Assembly (NCBI RefSeq): GCF_000828085.3
Contig: NZ_JXCA02000023.1
Location: 319,136-383,135, forward strand
Reading direction: 5' to 3'
DNA length: 64,000 nucleotides
From: Scytonema tolypothrichoides VB-61278
GTDB lineage: Bacteria > Cyanobacteriota > Cyanobacteriia > Cyanobacteriales > Nostocaceae
Positions 44,557 to 54,500 of the stretch are shown in pieces. Within the stretch, counting starts at the first letter, position 1; every line of letters begins with the position of its first letter. The notes under the pieces are model-generated. The model saw only the letters and a program-made list of their open reading frames with translations, had not been told where the DNA came from and searched no databases. Both the position numbers and the translations under genes were made by a program.

Positions 44557-46779
44557 ATGCTGAAGTCAGACAAATATCCTCACCCGTTGTCACAAGCCTA
44601 CACAGCCCAGCTAAATGAAGAAGGTGGGTTGAATCTTGGTCAAGTTGGGGCAACTCTACGCCGTCGCGCATTATTGATTGCTGGTGTAACAGGCGTTATA
44701 GCTACAGCAGCTGTGTTGAAGGCAGAAACAGATCCTCCAGTGTATCAAGGTCGGTTTGAGATTTTAACAAAGCCTGTGACTGGTGAGGGTCGGGCAGTAG
44801 CCAATATCCCTCAAAGCCTGAGTTCCCAAGGAATAGCATCTCCTGAGTTAGCAGAACCAGTTACGACGACAATTCAAGTTCTAGAAAGTCGTAGAGTGCT
44901 AGACAAAGTTGTTAAAGAACTTCAAGATAAGTACAAAACTAAATATCCAAAGCTCGATTACGACTCACTAGTCGGCGGCTTACAAATAGCATCTGGAAAA
45001 CCAAATATCTTAGAAGTCACATACACATCTCCAGACGAAGAGCTAGTTCGCGATGTGTTAACTAAACTTCAAAAAACTTACGTGGAGTATAGTGTCAACG
45101 AGCGTCTAGAGGATGTGAATCAGGCAATTAACTTTGTTAGACAGCAAGAACAGCCTTTAGAGAATCGCGTGAGAGTCTGGCAAGAAAGACAGCGAATTAT
45201 TCGACAAAGGCACGATTTGGTTGAACCAGCACAGAAAGCTCAAGAAGTTTCTCAACAAATTGCTAGTTTAACGCAACAGCAAGCAGAAAATCGCATACAG
45301 CTAGAACAAATGCTAGCTACCTATGAAAATTTGAAACGGGAGTTAGCCCAACAGCCGGGTGAAAGAGCTGGGAATTCAGTGTTAAGCGAAAACGCTCGCT
45401 ACCAAAAAATATTGGATCAAATCCAAACAGTAGATATTGAGATCAAAAAAACAGGAGCAAAATTCACAAGTGAAAACCCCAGTTTGCAATATTTACAGGG
45501 ACAGAAGGCAAATTTACTCCCAATGCTAGCTGGGGAAGAAAATCGCGTGAAAAGAGATTATGAAAGCCGTATCCGGGCATTGCAAGCGCGTGATAAATCT
45601 TTGGGAGAAAAAATTGCTTATTTCAATAATTACCTCAGAAATTTAGCAGTTGTGATCCGTGAATACGATAATCTTCAGCGGGAATTAAAGATTGCTACTG
45701 AAGGTCTGACTCAATTTTCAGCTAAAAAACAAGCATTGCAGATTGAGCAAGCTTTAAGGTCGCCCTCTTGGAAGTTACTCGATCCCAAACTTGAGGAAGT
45801 GAACAAACCAAAAGCTGGCCCAGGCAGTGCCAAACGAAACTTAGCTTTGGGGACAATGTTAGGTTTGCTCTTGGGTACAGGTGCAGCTTTAGTTGCAGAT
45901 AAGCTCAGCAACGTTCTATACTCTTCCAAAGACCTCAAGGAATCGACTGGATTACCGCTATTAGGAGTCGTTCCCTTAAGGAAAGAAATAGGAGCATTAG
46001 CTTGGCAAGAAACATCTGGTGGAATGCAACAAGCAGCCAAAGCATCCTTTTTTGAAGTTTTTCGCTCTCTTTACACAAACATTCTTCTTCTGAGCTCAGA
46101 TACACCGATTCGTTCACTCGTCATCAGTTCGGCGGCAAAAGAAGATGGTAAGACGACTGTAGCAATACACCTAGCGCTCGCAGCTGCAGCAATGGGGCAA
46201 CGAGTACTACTGGTAGATGCAAATCTACGCTCTCCCACAATTCATAATCGTGTGGGTCTGATGAATATTCAGGGATTAACTGATGTCATTGCACAAGATC
46301 TAGACTGGAATAATGTGATTGAGCGATCGCCCTTAGAAGACAACCTGTTTGTTCTGAGTGCTGGTCCAATTCCCCCTGACTCAATTAGATTGCTTGCATC
46401 TCACAAAATGCAGGATTTGATGAGTGAGTTACAAGCCTCTTTTGATTTGGTAATCTACGACACGCCACCTTTAGTGGGTTTTGCAGATGCTAACCTACTG
46501 GCTGCTAATACTAATGGACTGATACTAGTCGCAGGATTAGGAAAGCTAAAACGTACCATGTTCCAGCAAGCATTAGACGATCTCCAAGTGTCTGGCACAC
46601 CCATTTTAGGAGTGATAGCTAATAAGTCCAAAGATACCATGCCTGCCTCATATAGCTATTACCAACAGTATTACAAGCAGACCATGAGTAGTGAAAGAAT
46701 AGGAGATGATGATAGTATTGACTTCACTCATTCCAGGTCAACTTCATCTTCTTTTAGAAACGGTAGAAGAAACTCATGA
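44557..46779 (+). CDS. Wzc-like polysaccharide co-polymerase / BY-kinase
   Basis: 740 residues from the ATG at 44557 (MLKSDKYPHPLSQAYTAQL). A Wzz domain is bracketed by two membrane helices (LLIAGVTGVIATAAVL near residue 50; LALGTMLGLLLGTGAALVA near 440) with a long periplasmic coiled coil between. The C-terminal cytoplasmic kinase has Walker A (SSAAKEDGKTTVA), Walker A' (VLLVDANLRSP) and Walker B (FDLVIYDTPPLVG), then a Tyr cluster (SYSYYQQYYKQ). Such proteins control chain length and export of exopolysaccharide and autophosphorylate on the Tyr tail. No other polysaccharide genes are in the window. Confidence 0.93.
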   Translation: MLKSDKYPHPLSQAYTAQLNEEGGLNLGQVGATLRRRALLIAGVTGVIATAAVLKAETDPPVYQGRFEILTKPVTGEGRAVANIPQSLSSQGIASPELAEPVTTTIQVLESRRVLDKVVKELQDKYKTKYPKLDYDSLVGGLQIASGKPNILEVTYTSPDEELVRDVLTKLQKTYVEYSVNERLEDVNQAINFVRQQEQPLENRVRVWQERQRIIRQRHDLVEPAQKAQEVSQQIASLTQQQAENRIQLEQMLATYENLKRELAQQPGERAGNSVLSENARYQKILDQIQTVDIEIKKTGAKFTSENPSLQYLQGQKANLLPMLAGEENRVKRDYESRIRALQARDKSLGEKIAYFNNYLRNLAVVIREYDNLQRELKIATEGLTQFSAKKQALQIEQALRSPSWKLLDPKLEEVNKPKAGPGSAKRNLALGTMLGLLLGTGAALVADKLSNVLYSSKDLKESTGLPLLGVVPLRKEIGALAWQETSGGMQQAAKASFFEVFRSLYTNILLLSSDTPIRSLVISSAAKEDGKTTVAIHLALAAAAMGQRVLLVDANLRSPTIHNRVGLMNIQGLTDVIAQDLDWNNVIERSPLEDNLFVLSAGPIPPDSIRLLASHKMQDLMSELQASFDLVIYDTPPLVGFADANLLAANTNGLILVAGLGKLKRTMFQQALDDLQVSGTPILGVIANKSKDTMPASYSYYQQYYKQTMSSERIGDDDSIDFTHSRSTSSSFRNGRRNS

Positions 46780-46894
46780 AGCTTCGTGGGAGGTGTGAAA
46801 ACTCAGAAGATTGTGCCTGACTCACGAAGACGGCGTTGCTGAATTTGGTAATGAATTTGATAGTGCACGATATTCAATTTGCTGCAATCTCGCA

Positions 46895-47055
46895 AGAGAC
46901 GTTGCATGTGAGTAAGCGCGCTGCGGGAGGGGAGCCACTGCGTTGGAGAGCGTAAGCTCCAGGACTGGCTCCGCAAGGCGCTGCTCTGGGCAACGCACTG
47001 GCTCCCCATGAGGAACTGCCGAACCCGAAGGGCGAACCCGGAGGGCAACGTCTCT
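46895..47055. repeat. Palindromic repeat opened by an inserted repeat block
   Basis: AGAGACGTTGC at 46895 and GCAACGTCTCT at 47045 are inverted ends of the element seen intact in mutL. Between them lies GC-rich repeat text including the exact 61-bp copy (46961-47021) of 29147-29207. No gene in this 46780-47190 spacer. Confidence 0.7.
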
Positions 47056-47190
47056 ACATCAATGAGAATTTTGAAATTCATATTTTGATTCAGCAACGCC
47101 CAGGAAGACACAACTGTTGCTTACGGTTCAGAGAAAACAAGGGCGCGGGGGACGGAATTTGACTCGCAAACAGAGCAAGAAGAATCTTAC

Positions 47191-47976
47191 TCAATCCAGC
47201 AAGTCAGGTTGCTGACGGACAATCATGTCATACAGTGACTGGAAATTGAACCAACCCATAAAATGTGAGCCAACTTGACGATAAGTCAGACTAGCAGTGT
47301 CGGGGTTAATCAGCACTGGCTTTCCTGCTGCTTGGGCCATCAACTGCGATTGACAGCAGCGATCCATTGTGATAAACCACCATGCTGCTTCATCCACTGA
47401 ACGACCAACACTCAGTAAGCCGTGATTGCGAAGAATCGCCGCTTTCTTTTGTCCGAGAGTATTGGCAATACGCTGACTTTCTTCCAAATCCAGTACCACC
47501 CCAGTATAGTCCTCAAACAAAGCGTGGTCTTCATAGAAAGCGCAAGCATCTTGAGTTAACGGGTCGAGAAGACGTCCCAAGGTTGACCAGGTTTTGCCGT
47601 AGAGGGAATGTGTGTGAGCAGCCGCTACTACATCTGGTCGCGCTTGGTGGATTTGAGAGTGTATGGCGAAAGCAGCAGCGTTTACTGGCTTGTTACCTTC
47701 AACGACCTCACCCTTATGGTTAACCAGTACCAGGTCTGAAACTCGGATGTGACCAAAGTACATCCCAAAAGGATTAACCCAAAAATGGTCATGGAACTCA
47801 GGATCACGAGCAGTGATGTGTCCAGCAACACCTTCATCAAAACCGTAACGAGCAAACACACGAAAAGCAGCAGCCAAACGCTGCTTGCGATGGAGACGCT
47901 CATCTTCCACACGCTCAAACTCAGGTGGATGGGGAAGTTCCCCTTTGGATAATTTTGAGGGGTCTACTGTGATCAT
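47191..47976 (-). CDS. Class II aldolase/adducin-family protein
   Basis: 261 residues. The aldolase-II fold: RLAAAFRVFARYGFDEGVAGHITARDP at the N-terminus, then zinc-ligand histidines in AAHTHSLYG and LRNHGLLSVG, and AAWWFITMDRCCQSQLMA. Related enzymes cleave or epimerise sugar phosphates; many 'class II aldolase/adducin' proteins of this length have unknown substrates. Single gene. Confidence 0.9.
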   Translation of the reverse strand: MITVDPSKLSKGELPHPPEFERVEDERLHRKQRLAAAFRVFARYGFDEGVAGHITARDPEFHDHFWVNPFGMYFGHIRVSDLVLVNHKGEVVEGNKPVNAAAFAIHSQIHQARPDVVAAAHTHSLYGKTWSTLGRLLDPLTQDACAFYEDHALFEDYTGVVLDLEESQRIANTLGQKKAAILRNHGLLSVGRSVDEAAWWFITMDRCCQSQLMAQAAGKPVLINPDTASLTYRQVGSHFMGWFNFQSLYDMIVRQQPDLLD

Positions 47977-48212
47977 AATTTTACCTCCTCGTCAACTTAA
48001 TGGAAATTTAGCAACCGAACTTTTATCAAAAAATACTTAAACTTTTGTAACATTGTATATTGATTATAATTAAATTATAATCTCCTCAAAATTTAGTAGA
48101 AAAACCTTTTCTTGTCAAAATATTGCTGGTTTACGACTTTTAAAAGGAGAACTCCCAAAAATGAAATATCTACAAGCTAAAGTCTCCATTTTCCGAACAA
48201 AAATGCTTTTAT
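47977..48212. other. Spacer between the aldolase gene and the cloverleaf repeat
   Basis: AT-rich; no gene seen. Promoter of the - strand aldolase gene should be within its left part. Confidence 0.4.
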
Positions 48213-48313
48213 GCGATCGCGGAGCGCGTCCTACGCCCGAGGCACGGAGTGCCTCCCCTGAACTCCGTTCAGGGAACCAAGCTTTGCTTGGTTGGGCGTA
48301 TACGGACGATCGC
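48213..48313. repeat. Four-way-junction (cloverleaf) repeat bounded by GCGAT
   Basis: Bases 48232-48300 pair completely. A closing stem TACGCCC/GGGCGTA holds three hairpins with triloops: GAGGCAC-GGA-GTGCCTC, CCCTGAAC-TCC-GTTCAGGG, AACCAAGC-TTT-GCTTGGTT. Outside, CGTCC/GGACG and GCGAT/ATCGC extend the stem with an internal loop. It lies about 230 bp beyond the phoX stop. Confidence 0.85.
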
Positions 48314-48538
48314 ACTAAATAATATAGCGTTTTTGAAGTTACAACAATAGTCGTTATACTATATTAAGATGAAGTAAAAACTTTTCAAAATTTTCATATT
48401 TTGACAAGAGTTTTACGCCAAAAAAGAAACCCAATTTCTTGAAGCAACTAGGTTTCTTAATGTAGAACTTATTCACTAAAAACTATGAGGAATAAAGGAG
48501 AAAATTTGAAAAATTCTACTTTATATTTTCCTCAAAAT

Positions 48539-50014
48539 CTACCTAAACTTTCTGTGTTGGCGCGGCCACGGTCCCCAAATACAATATGTAATACCAACAC
48601 CTTGAGTGTTGACAAATAATGTGTCACCGTTAGGAGAGAAGCAAGCACCAGCAAACTCGCTGTTATCAGGTTGGCCATTACGGTCTGGTCTAACAAGGGC
48701 GTTACGTGCAAACTGATAAAGCTCGCCTTTTTGATTGACCCCGACAACAAATTGTTCATCACCACCATCTTCACAAAGGAAGAGGTCTCCGAAGGGTGCT
48801 ACAGTAATGTTGTCAGGCTCATCGAGGAGTTCTCCGCTAGGGGAAGCCTGAACAAATAATGTAATTGTTTCTTCTCTAGGATTATAAATCCACACTTGAC
48901 CATTGCCGTACGTACTATCCACCGCAGGCGGGCCTCCTTGAGTGGAAATAAAATAGATAAGATTGTTATCGTACCAAGCTCCTTCACCTCGATAGAAGAT
49001 CGCTGCACCTTTAGATTGAGCTTCTTTACGGACAGTATCTTGTACAGGGTCAACATCTTCTATTTGAACCCATTCCACTGATAAAGGCTGACCGATAGGA
49101 ATTAAGCCTTCAGCGCCTCCAATGTTAGAGTTATTTGACGTGTTTACTGTGGGCTTATCCTTTATCACCAAAGCATAGAGAGTCCCGCCTTTGGCTAACT
49201 GTCCAGGCGCATTTGCTATACCTACAGCAGGTACAAAACGATAAAAACAGCTATCTCCTCTATCTTCAGTTTCGTAGATGTAGCCCGTCTTTGGATCTAC
49301 TGCGACAGCTTCATGACTGAAGCGTCCCATCGCTTTTAATGGTATGGGATCGGCTAAACCAATTTTGGAACTAGCAGGAACTTCAAAGTTGTAGCCATGT
49401 GGTACACCTGTGCTACTTGTGCTAAAGGTTTCTTCACAACTGATCCAGCTTCCCCAAGGTGTTGGACCACCAGCACAATTGCGAATTGTACCAGCGAGAG
49501 TTGCAAAGTGTTTCTGCAACTCGCGATTTTGTCCTATAACAAGGGTCGTCGTACCACCGGAATTAATTTGATCATATTTCTTATCACTAGGTGCGATGAC
49601 TCCCCTGGTATTACCAAACTTGTTTTCATTCGCGTCTAGTTCGTGATTGCGAACTAGGATAACACTTCTTCCAGGACCACGGAAAGCAGCCATACCATCA
49701 TGATCACCAGGGACAGGATTACCATCACTCATAGTTTGACCAGTGATTGAGATCGCAGTGTAATTGAAACCAGGTGGAAGTTCTAGAAGCGGAACATTCC
49801 TGAGATCGCCGATCACGGTGTCAGCTAGCTGTGCATGATTCAAAGCTAGTTTAGGTTGGAGTGGACCAAAGCCAGCTCCGGTTACCCCTTGACCACGAGC
49901 AATCTTAGCATAGAAAGCTTCTAGGGGAGAAATCGCCGTCACACCAGCAGCAGTTGCTCCAGCCAGCGTCAAAAACCTACGTCGTGAGAAAGCCACTTGC
50001 TTATTTCCTTTCAA
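48539..50014 (-). CDS. PhoX-family alkaline phosphatase-like protein, Tat-exported
   Basis: 491 residues. A twin-arginine signal (FSRRRFLTLAGATAAGV) points to folded export. PhoX (DUF839) motifs: DGMAAFRGPGRSVILVRNHE, CAGGPTPWGSWISCEETF, GRFSHEAVAVDPKTGYIYET, PDNITVAPFGDLFLCEDG, and EFAGACFSPNGDTLFVN. PhoX enzymes are Ca/Fe-dependent phosphomonoesterases of the periplasm induced under phosphate lack; many DUF839 paralogues are untested. No pho box is evident by eye. Single gene. Confidence 0.88.
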   Translation of the reverse strand: MKGNKQVAFSRRRFLTLAGATAAGVTAISPLEAFYAKIARGQGVTGAGFGPLQPKLALNHAQLADTVIGDLRNVPLLELPPGFNYTAISITGQTMSDGNPVPGDHDGMAAFRGPGRSVILVRNHELDANENKFGNTRGVIAPSDKKYDQINSGGTTTLVIGQNRELQKHFATLAGTIRNCAGGPTPWGSWISCEETFSTSSTGVPHGYNFEVPASSKIGLADPIPLKAMGRFSHEAVAVDPKTGYIYETEDRGDSCFYRFVPAVGIANAPGQLAKGGTLYALVIKDKPTVNTSNNSNIGGAEGLIPIGQPLSVEWVQIEDVDPVQDTVRKEAQSKGAAIFYRGEGAWYDNNLIYFISTQGGPPAVDSTYGNGQVWIYNPREETITLFVQASPSGELLDEPDNITVAPFGDLFLCEDGGDEQFVVGVNQKGELYQFARNALVRPDRNGQPDNSEFAGACFSPNGDTLFVNTQGVGITYCIWGPWPRQHRKFR

Positions 50015-50704
50015 CTTTTATACCAAAAAAATTTATCAATCCATAGTTAACAACAAGTGAAGAGCTAGTAAAAAGAACTATTTACGTAATAAATCTTTGA
50101 GTTTTCAAAAGTTATGTTTTAGTCATCTCAGATGACTGTTTATACACAAAAGAAAATCGCTAATTGCTGCTTCTATTTAGCAATTAGCGATGGCAAGGAG
50201 CATAACTGTATTGCAATAATCTTTGTAGAATCTACAATGATATAGGCACGCAAAATGCTTACTCCAAAGGTGTAATGCTTTTTTTAAGCAGCCCTTTGGG
50301 CGATATTACATTCACACTTACCTTGAATATTTTTATCAGTTACCAGTTATCAGTTATCAGTTATCAGGTAGGAAACGGACTCGTCCACACCTTGTTCACT
50401 GCGATGCACTGAGCGTGGTCGTTGTGTTCACTGTTCACTGCTTGAATGAATACTTTGTCAATAGAATTAACAAATGAGAAAAATAGTATAAAAAATTACT
50501 AAATACTTTTTCAAAATCATTTTTTAGTACACAAGTACCATAAAGAAGATTTAATGGTCAAGATTGATGCTAAAAAATTTCATGTTATTTTCACTGATAC
50601 AGATAATACTAACTTCCATAGTCCCTTAAGCTTCAACAGGAAGAATTCCTAAAGTTAGGGAAGAAAATTAAAATATATTAAGTTGCAAAATCTGGAGTGC
50701 CTTC
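50015..50704. other. Divergent spacer with a hairpin and tandem repeats
   Basis: Holds a perfect 13-bp inverted repeat (ATCGCTAATTGCT / AGCAATTAGCGAT, 50156-50191) followed on the - strand by a T-rich run, and TTATCAGT tandem repeats at 50335-50366. No gene seen. Confidence 0.55.
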
Positions 50705-51334
50705 ATGACAGCCGATTTAACATCACAAACCTCACGTGATTTTGTCACCGTACTCTCACTGGCTGCGACTGCGTATCGAGAACAGAGTCATAATCGCCCC
50801 TCTGCTGAGGTCGTGGTCAATGCTTTGCTGCAAGCGGAAAAAGCTGCTAAACAGCAACGACTGACGTATCCTTTTGAGTCCTTGGTTGCTGGATGGCGAC
50901 TATGCTTTGTCACTGGAACCAAAAAAGTCAGAAACAAAGCTGGAATTGTCTTGGGCAAAGGTTTTTATGTGCCGAGATTAACTCCAACTCATATTTTCTT
51001 TAATACCACACCAGCTGTAGATGAGATTCCAAGCAGAGAGGAAATTGGCAATTCAGTTCAATTCGGTCCTTTTTTGTTGCAGCTCAAAGGTCCAGCACAA
51101 TATTTAGGTAAGAAAAACTTATTGGCGTTTGACTTTCTCCAGATGCAAATTAGTCTATTTGGTCGTGTGATTTATACCGGTTCTATTCGAGGCGGTAAAG
51201 CTGGGGCCGAAAATTTTTATCAGCAACCTGTATCTAAGCTACCTTTTTTTGGGTTTTTCTTAGTGACACAAGATTTTATTGCAGCTCGTGGTCGTGGTGG
51301 TGGGCTAGCATTATGGATTCGAGAAAAAAATTGA
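50705..51334 (+). CDS. PAP/fibrillin-like conserved cyanobacterial protein
   Basis: 209 residues, soluble. Text such as FESLVAGWRLCFVTGTKKVRN, QFGPFLLQLKGPAQYLGKKN, and LAFDFLQMQISLFGRVIYTGSIRGG resembles plastid-lipid-associated (fibrillin) proteins and their cyanobacterial relatives, which are lipocalin-like and thylakoid-associated. The assignment is from overall pattern and is tentative. GGAGTG lies upstream of the ATG. Confidence 0.55.
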   Translation: MTADLTSQTSRDFVTVLSLAATAYREQSHNRPSAEVVVNALLQAEKAAKQQRLTYPFESLVAGWRLCFVTGTKKVRNKAGIVLGKGFYVPRLTPTHIFFNTTPAVDEIPSREEIGNSVQFGPFLLQLKGPAQYLGKKNLLAFDFLQMQISLFGRVIYTGSIRGGKAGAENFYQQPVSKLPFFGFFLVTQDFIAARGRGGGLALWIREKN

Positions 51335-51516
51335 ACTGAGTTCAATACAATATCCTCAATCTAGTAAGTTTCAATATTCGCAAAGTCCCTACCAAAAACA
51401 GAGGAGCAAAGTCCTAATAGACTATTATACTGACAAACCGATACGCTTCGCGCACGTTATAAAGAACAGAATGACACAATCTCGTTCTCACTGCCTAAGT
51501 CCTAATTTGGTATCAG

Positions 51517-54500
51517 CTAATTCACCTTAAATGTCTGCACACTCTGTTGCAACTGTTGAGAAATCTCCACTGTTTTTTGGAGAGATGTGGAAACTTGGTG
51601 AAATGAGTTGCTGGTCATTTCAGAGACTTTTGCAATGTCTTGCATGAGAAGAGAGACTTTTTGAGAGGTTTGCACTTGAGAGACTGTAGCGTTAGAAATT
51701 GACTGCACTAATTGGTCAATGTGACGACAGACTTCAAGAATGTGGTTCAAACTGTGTTTGGTATTTTGAGCCAGATGCGTTCCTTTACTAACGTGCGTGG
51801 TTCCTAACTTCATAGCTGTGACGACTTCGCAGGTTTCCAGTTGGATATTGGCAACAATTTCTTCAATTTCTGAACTGGCTTCGCTACTTTGAGCTGCTAA
51901 TGCAGAAACTTTTTCAGCAATGACAGCAAAACCTTGCGCTTCTTTATTACTACGTGCCGCTTCAATATCAGTGTTGATAACTAAACTATTGTTGATAACT
52001 AAAAAGTTGGTTTGTATGGCAATTTGATTAATCAATGCCACCACACGCGAAATTTTTTGCAAAGACTCTCCAAGACGCTTGACTTTTGTCTCTGTTCCCT
52101 CCATGACTTCGCGCAATTTGATACTATTTTCGACTGTCAAGTCTATAGCTGTGCTACCTACTTCGGCAGCATTATATGCTGTACTAGCAACTTTTGCAGC
52201 TTGTTTGGCGCTTTTTGCGACAGCTTTAATTGATTGCCTCATTTGATCCACAGCATCCAGGGTACTTCTAATTTCCTGTGCTTGTTTGAGTGCTTCAACT
52301 GCCAGTTCACCCATTGAGCTTGAGTTATCTGCAACTGCATCATTTACCTGAGTTGCGGCTAGTTTGACTTGAGTAACAATCTCCCGCAAACTTTCCAACA
52401 AGGAGTTGAAAAAGTCAGCGACGGTACCAATTTCCGCATCGGTGACTTCAGCACGTACTGTCAAGTCACCTTGAGATGCTCTTTCTAAATGGTCTATCAA
52501 TCCTAGCAGTTGCATTTGTAGTGTTTCTTTGTGCTGACATTGTTGTTGCGAAGCTTTTTGGGCTGCTTGGTGTTCTTGTTCAGCTTGGTCTAAAAAATTG
52601 GCTCGTTCTAAAGCCAGCCCAACAATTCTGGCAAATTGCTCAAACAAATCAATTTCTGACTGTTGCCACAGATGTGGTTGAGAGCATTGATGGGCAATTA
52701 ACAAACCCAGCAAGTTGTTACCTACCAGAATTGGTGCAACCAAATTTGCTTTAACTGCAAACAGTTCTAGTTGTTCGATATAACACTTGCTCAGCTGAGG
52801 TTGGTAAATATTGTCGATGGCGACAATACGACCTTGGCGATACTTTTCAATATAATTTTTTAAACATGGGTCATAAATTTCTGCACCTAGAGAACAAGGC
52901 CAATCCCCAACTACTGATTCTGCAATGACGCTGCCGTGGAAATTTTCGTCTATTTTGTAAATGAGTGCTCGCTCTACCTTCAGGGCGTTACGGATGCTTT
53001 GAACTGCTAAATTGTAAATATCTTGTGAGTTACGGGTTTTAGACAAGTGGATAGCGAGGTCTTTTAGTGTGTGTGTGACTTCAAGTAAACTCACATGTTC
53101 CAAGGTCAGCCCCACTTGAAGTGCCAACTGCCGCAAGAAATTAATTTCATAGGGCTGCCAAACATGAACTTTCTGACAGTGATAAGCAATCAAAAAGCCC
53201 AAGACTTGGTTATCTTTTAAGATTGGCGTTATCAAATTCGCTTTGACTTGCAATTTTTCCATCAATTTCTGATGTTCGGGAGAAAAGTCTGCTTGCAAGA
53301 CATTGCTAACAGCCATAACCCGATCTTGTTTGTAAGCTTCTATGATTTCTCTATGAATACAGGCATCTTCAAATATCTCCTCAAAAGCTACAGGCAAACC
53401 AAAAGCAACAGATTCAGCTATGACTTTTCCGCCTCCTTTGGCATTGAACTGATAAATAACGACTCGATCTGCTTTGAGTGCCTCTCTTGCTTCTGTGACT
53501 GTGATGTTGAACAATTCTTCAGCATTAAGCGAAGAGCGAATTAACAGCAAGATGTTTGTCAATAACTTTAATTGCTCGGCTTCGGCGGTTTGTTTTTGTA
53601 GTAGGTCTTGCACTTGGTCTGCCATGTGGTTGATTTGAGAAACCAAGATTGCAAATTCATCTTCGCCTTTGATGACAATCCCAGTCTCAAGATTGTCTTG
53701 ACCTAATTTTTGCACTGCCATAGTAGCAGCTTCAATTGGCTTCATCAGACGATTAGCTATAAATGCTGTAACTCCAGCAACTAGTAATGCCGTTATCAGC
53801 ATCCCTATTTCCAATGTTAGTAAGAATCGTCTCGGAGTGGCAAATGCAGTTGCTGTGTCTTGACTTAATACTAATGTCCAATTCAAATCTGGCAGACCTT
53901 CTACTTTTTGCAAAGGGACGTTGGTGACTAATTTTTCAACATTGTTTTTTTTGTCAAATAATATCTGAGTTGTTATTTTTTTATGTGTCTGTATTTGTTT
54001 CCAGTTAGGATTTTCTTCTTTTGTAGCTAAATTCTTTCGATTCCTTGTTTGAGACAAGAAGATTTTTCCGGAAGCATCTACAATGTCGTAATCATCTTGA
54101 CTCACTTGAGGGATCCAGACTTGCTTTGCTAAAGCTTTGACAGGTATAATTGTCCTGACAACATAGATTGTTTCACCCGTCTCATTGTCTTTGACAGGCG
54201 CAGCGATATAAATTCTAGAGTTATCTTTAGATGTACCTACACTTTTTGTGGCTCTAGGCTGGCTAATATATGGCTTGTTATTTTTAAGTACTGTTTGAAA
54301 ATACTCTTCGTTTTTCTGGCTCGGAATTAATTGTCCTGCTGAGTCAACAACTAAGTTACCATTTCTATCAAAAACGGCAATGCTTTCATAGCTGTTTTCA
54401 ATATTTAAGTAGTTACTTAGCCGTGCTTGCATTTGTTCACGGCTTATCACTCCTCTCAAGTTGCGATTTTGTAAAAATGTCAATTGAGAAAGGATTTCAA

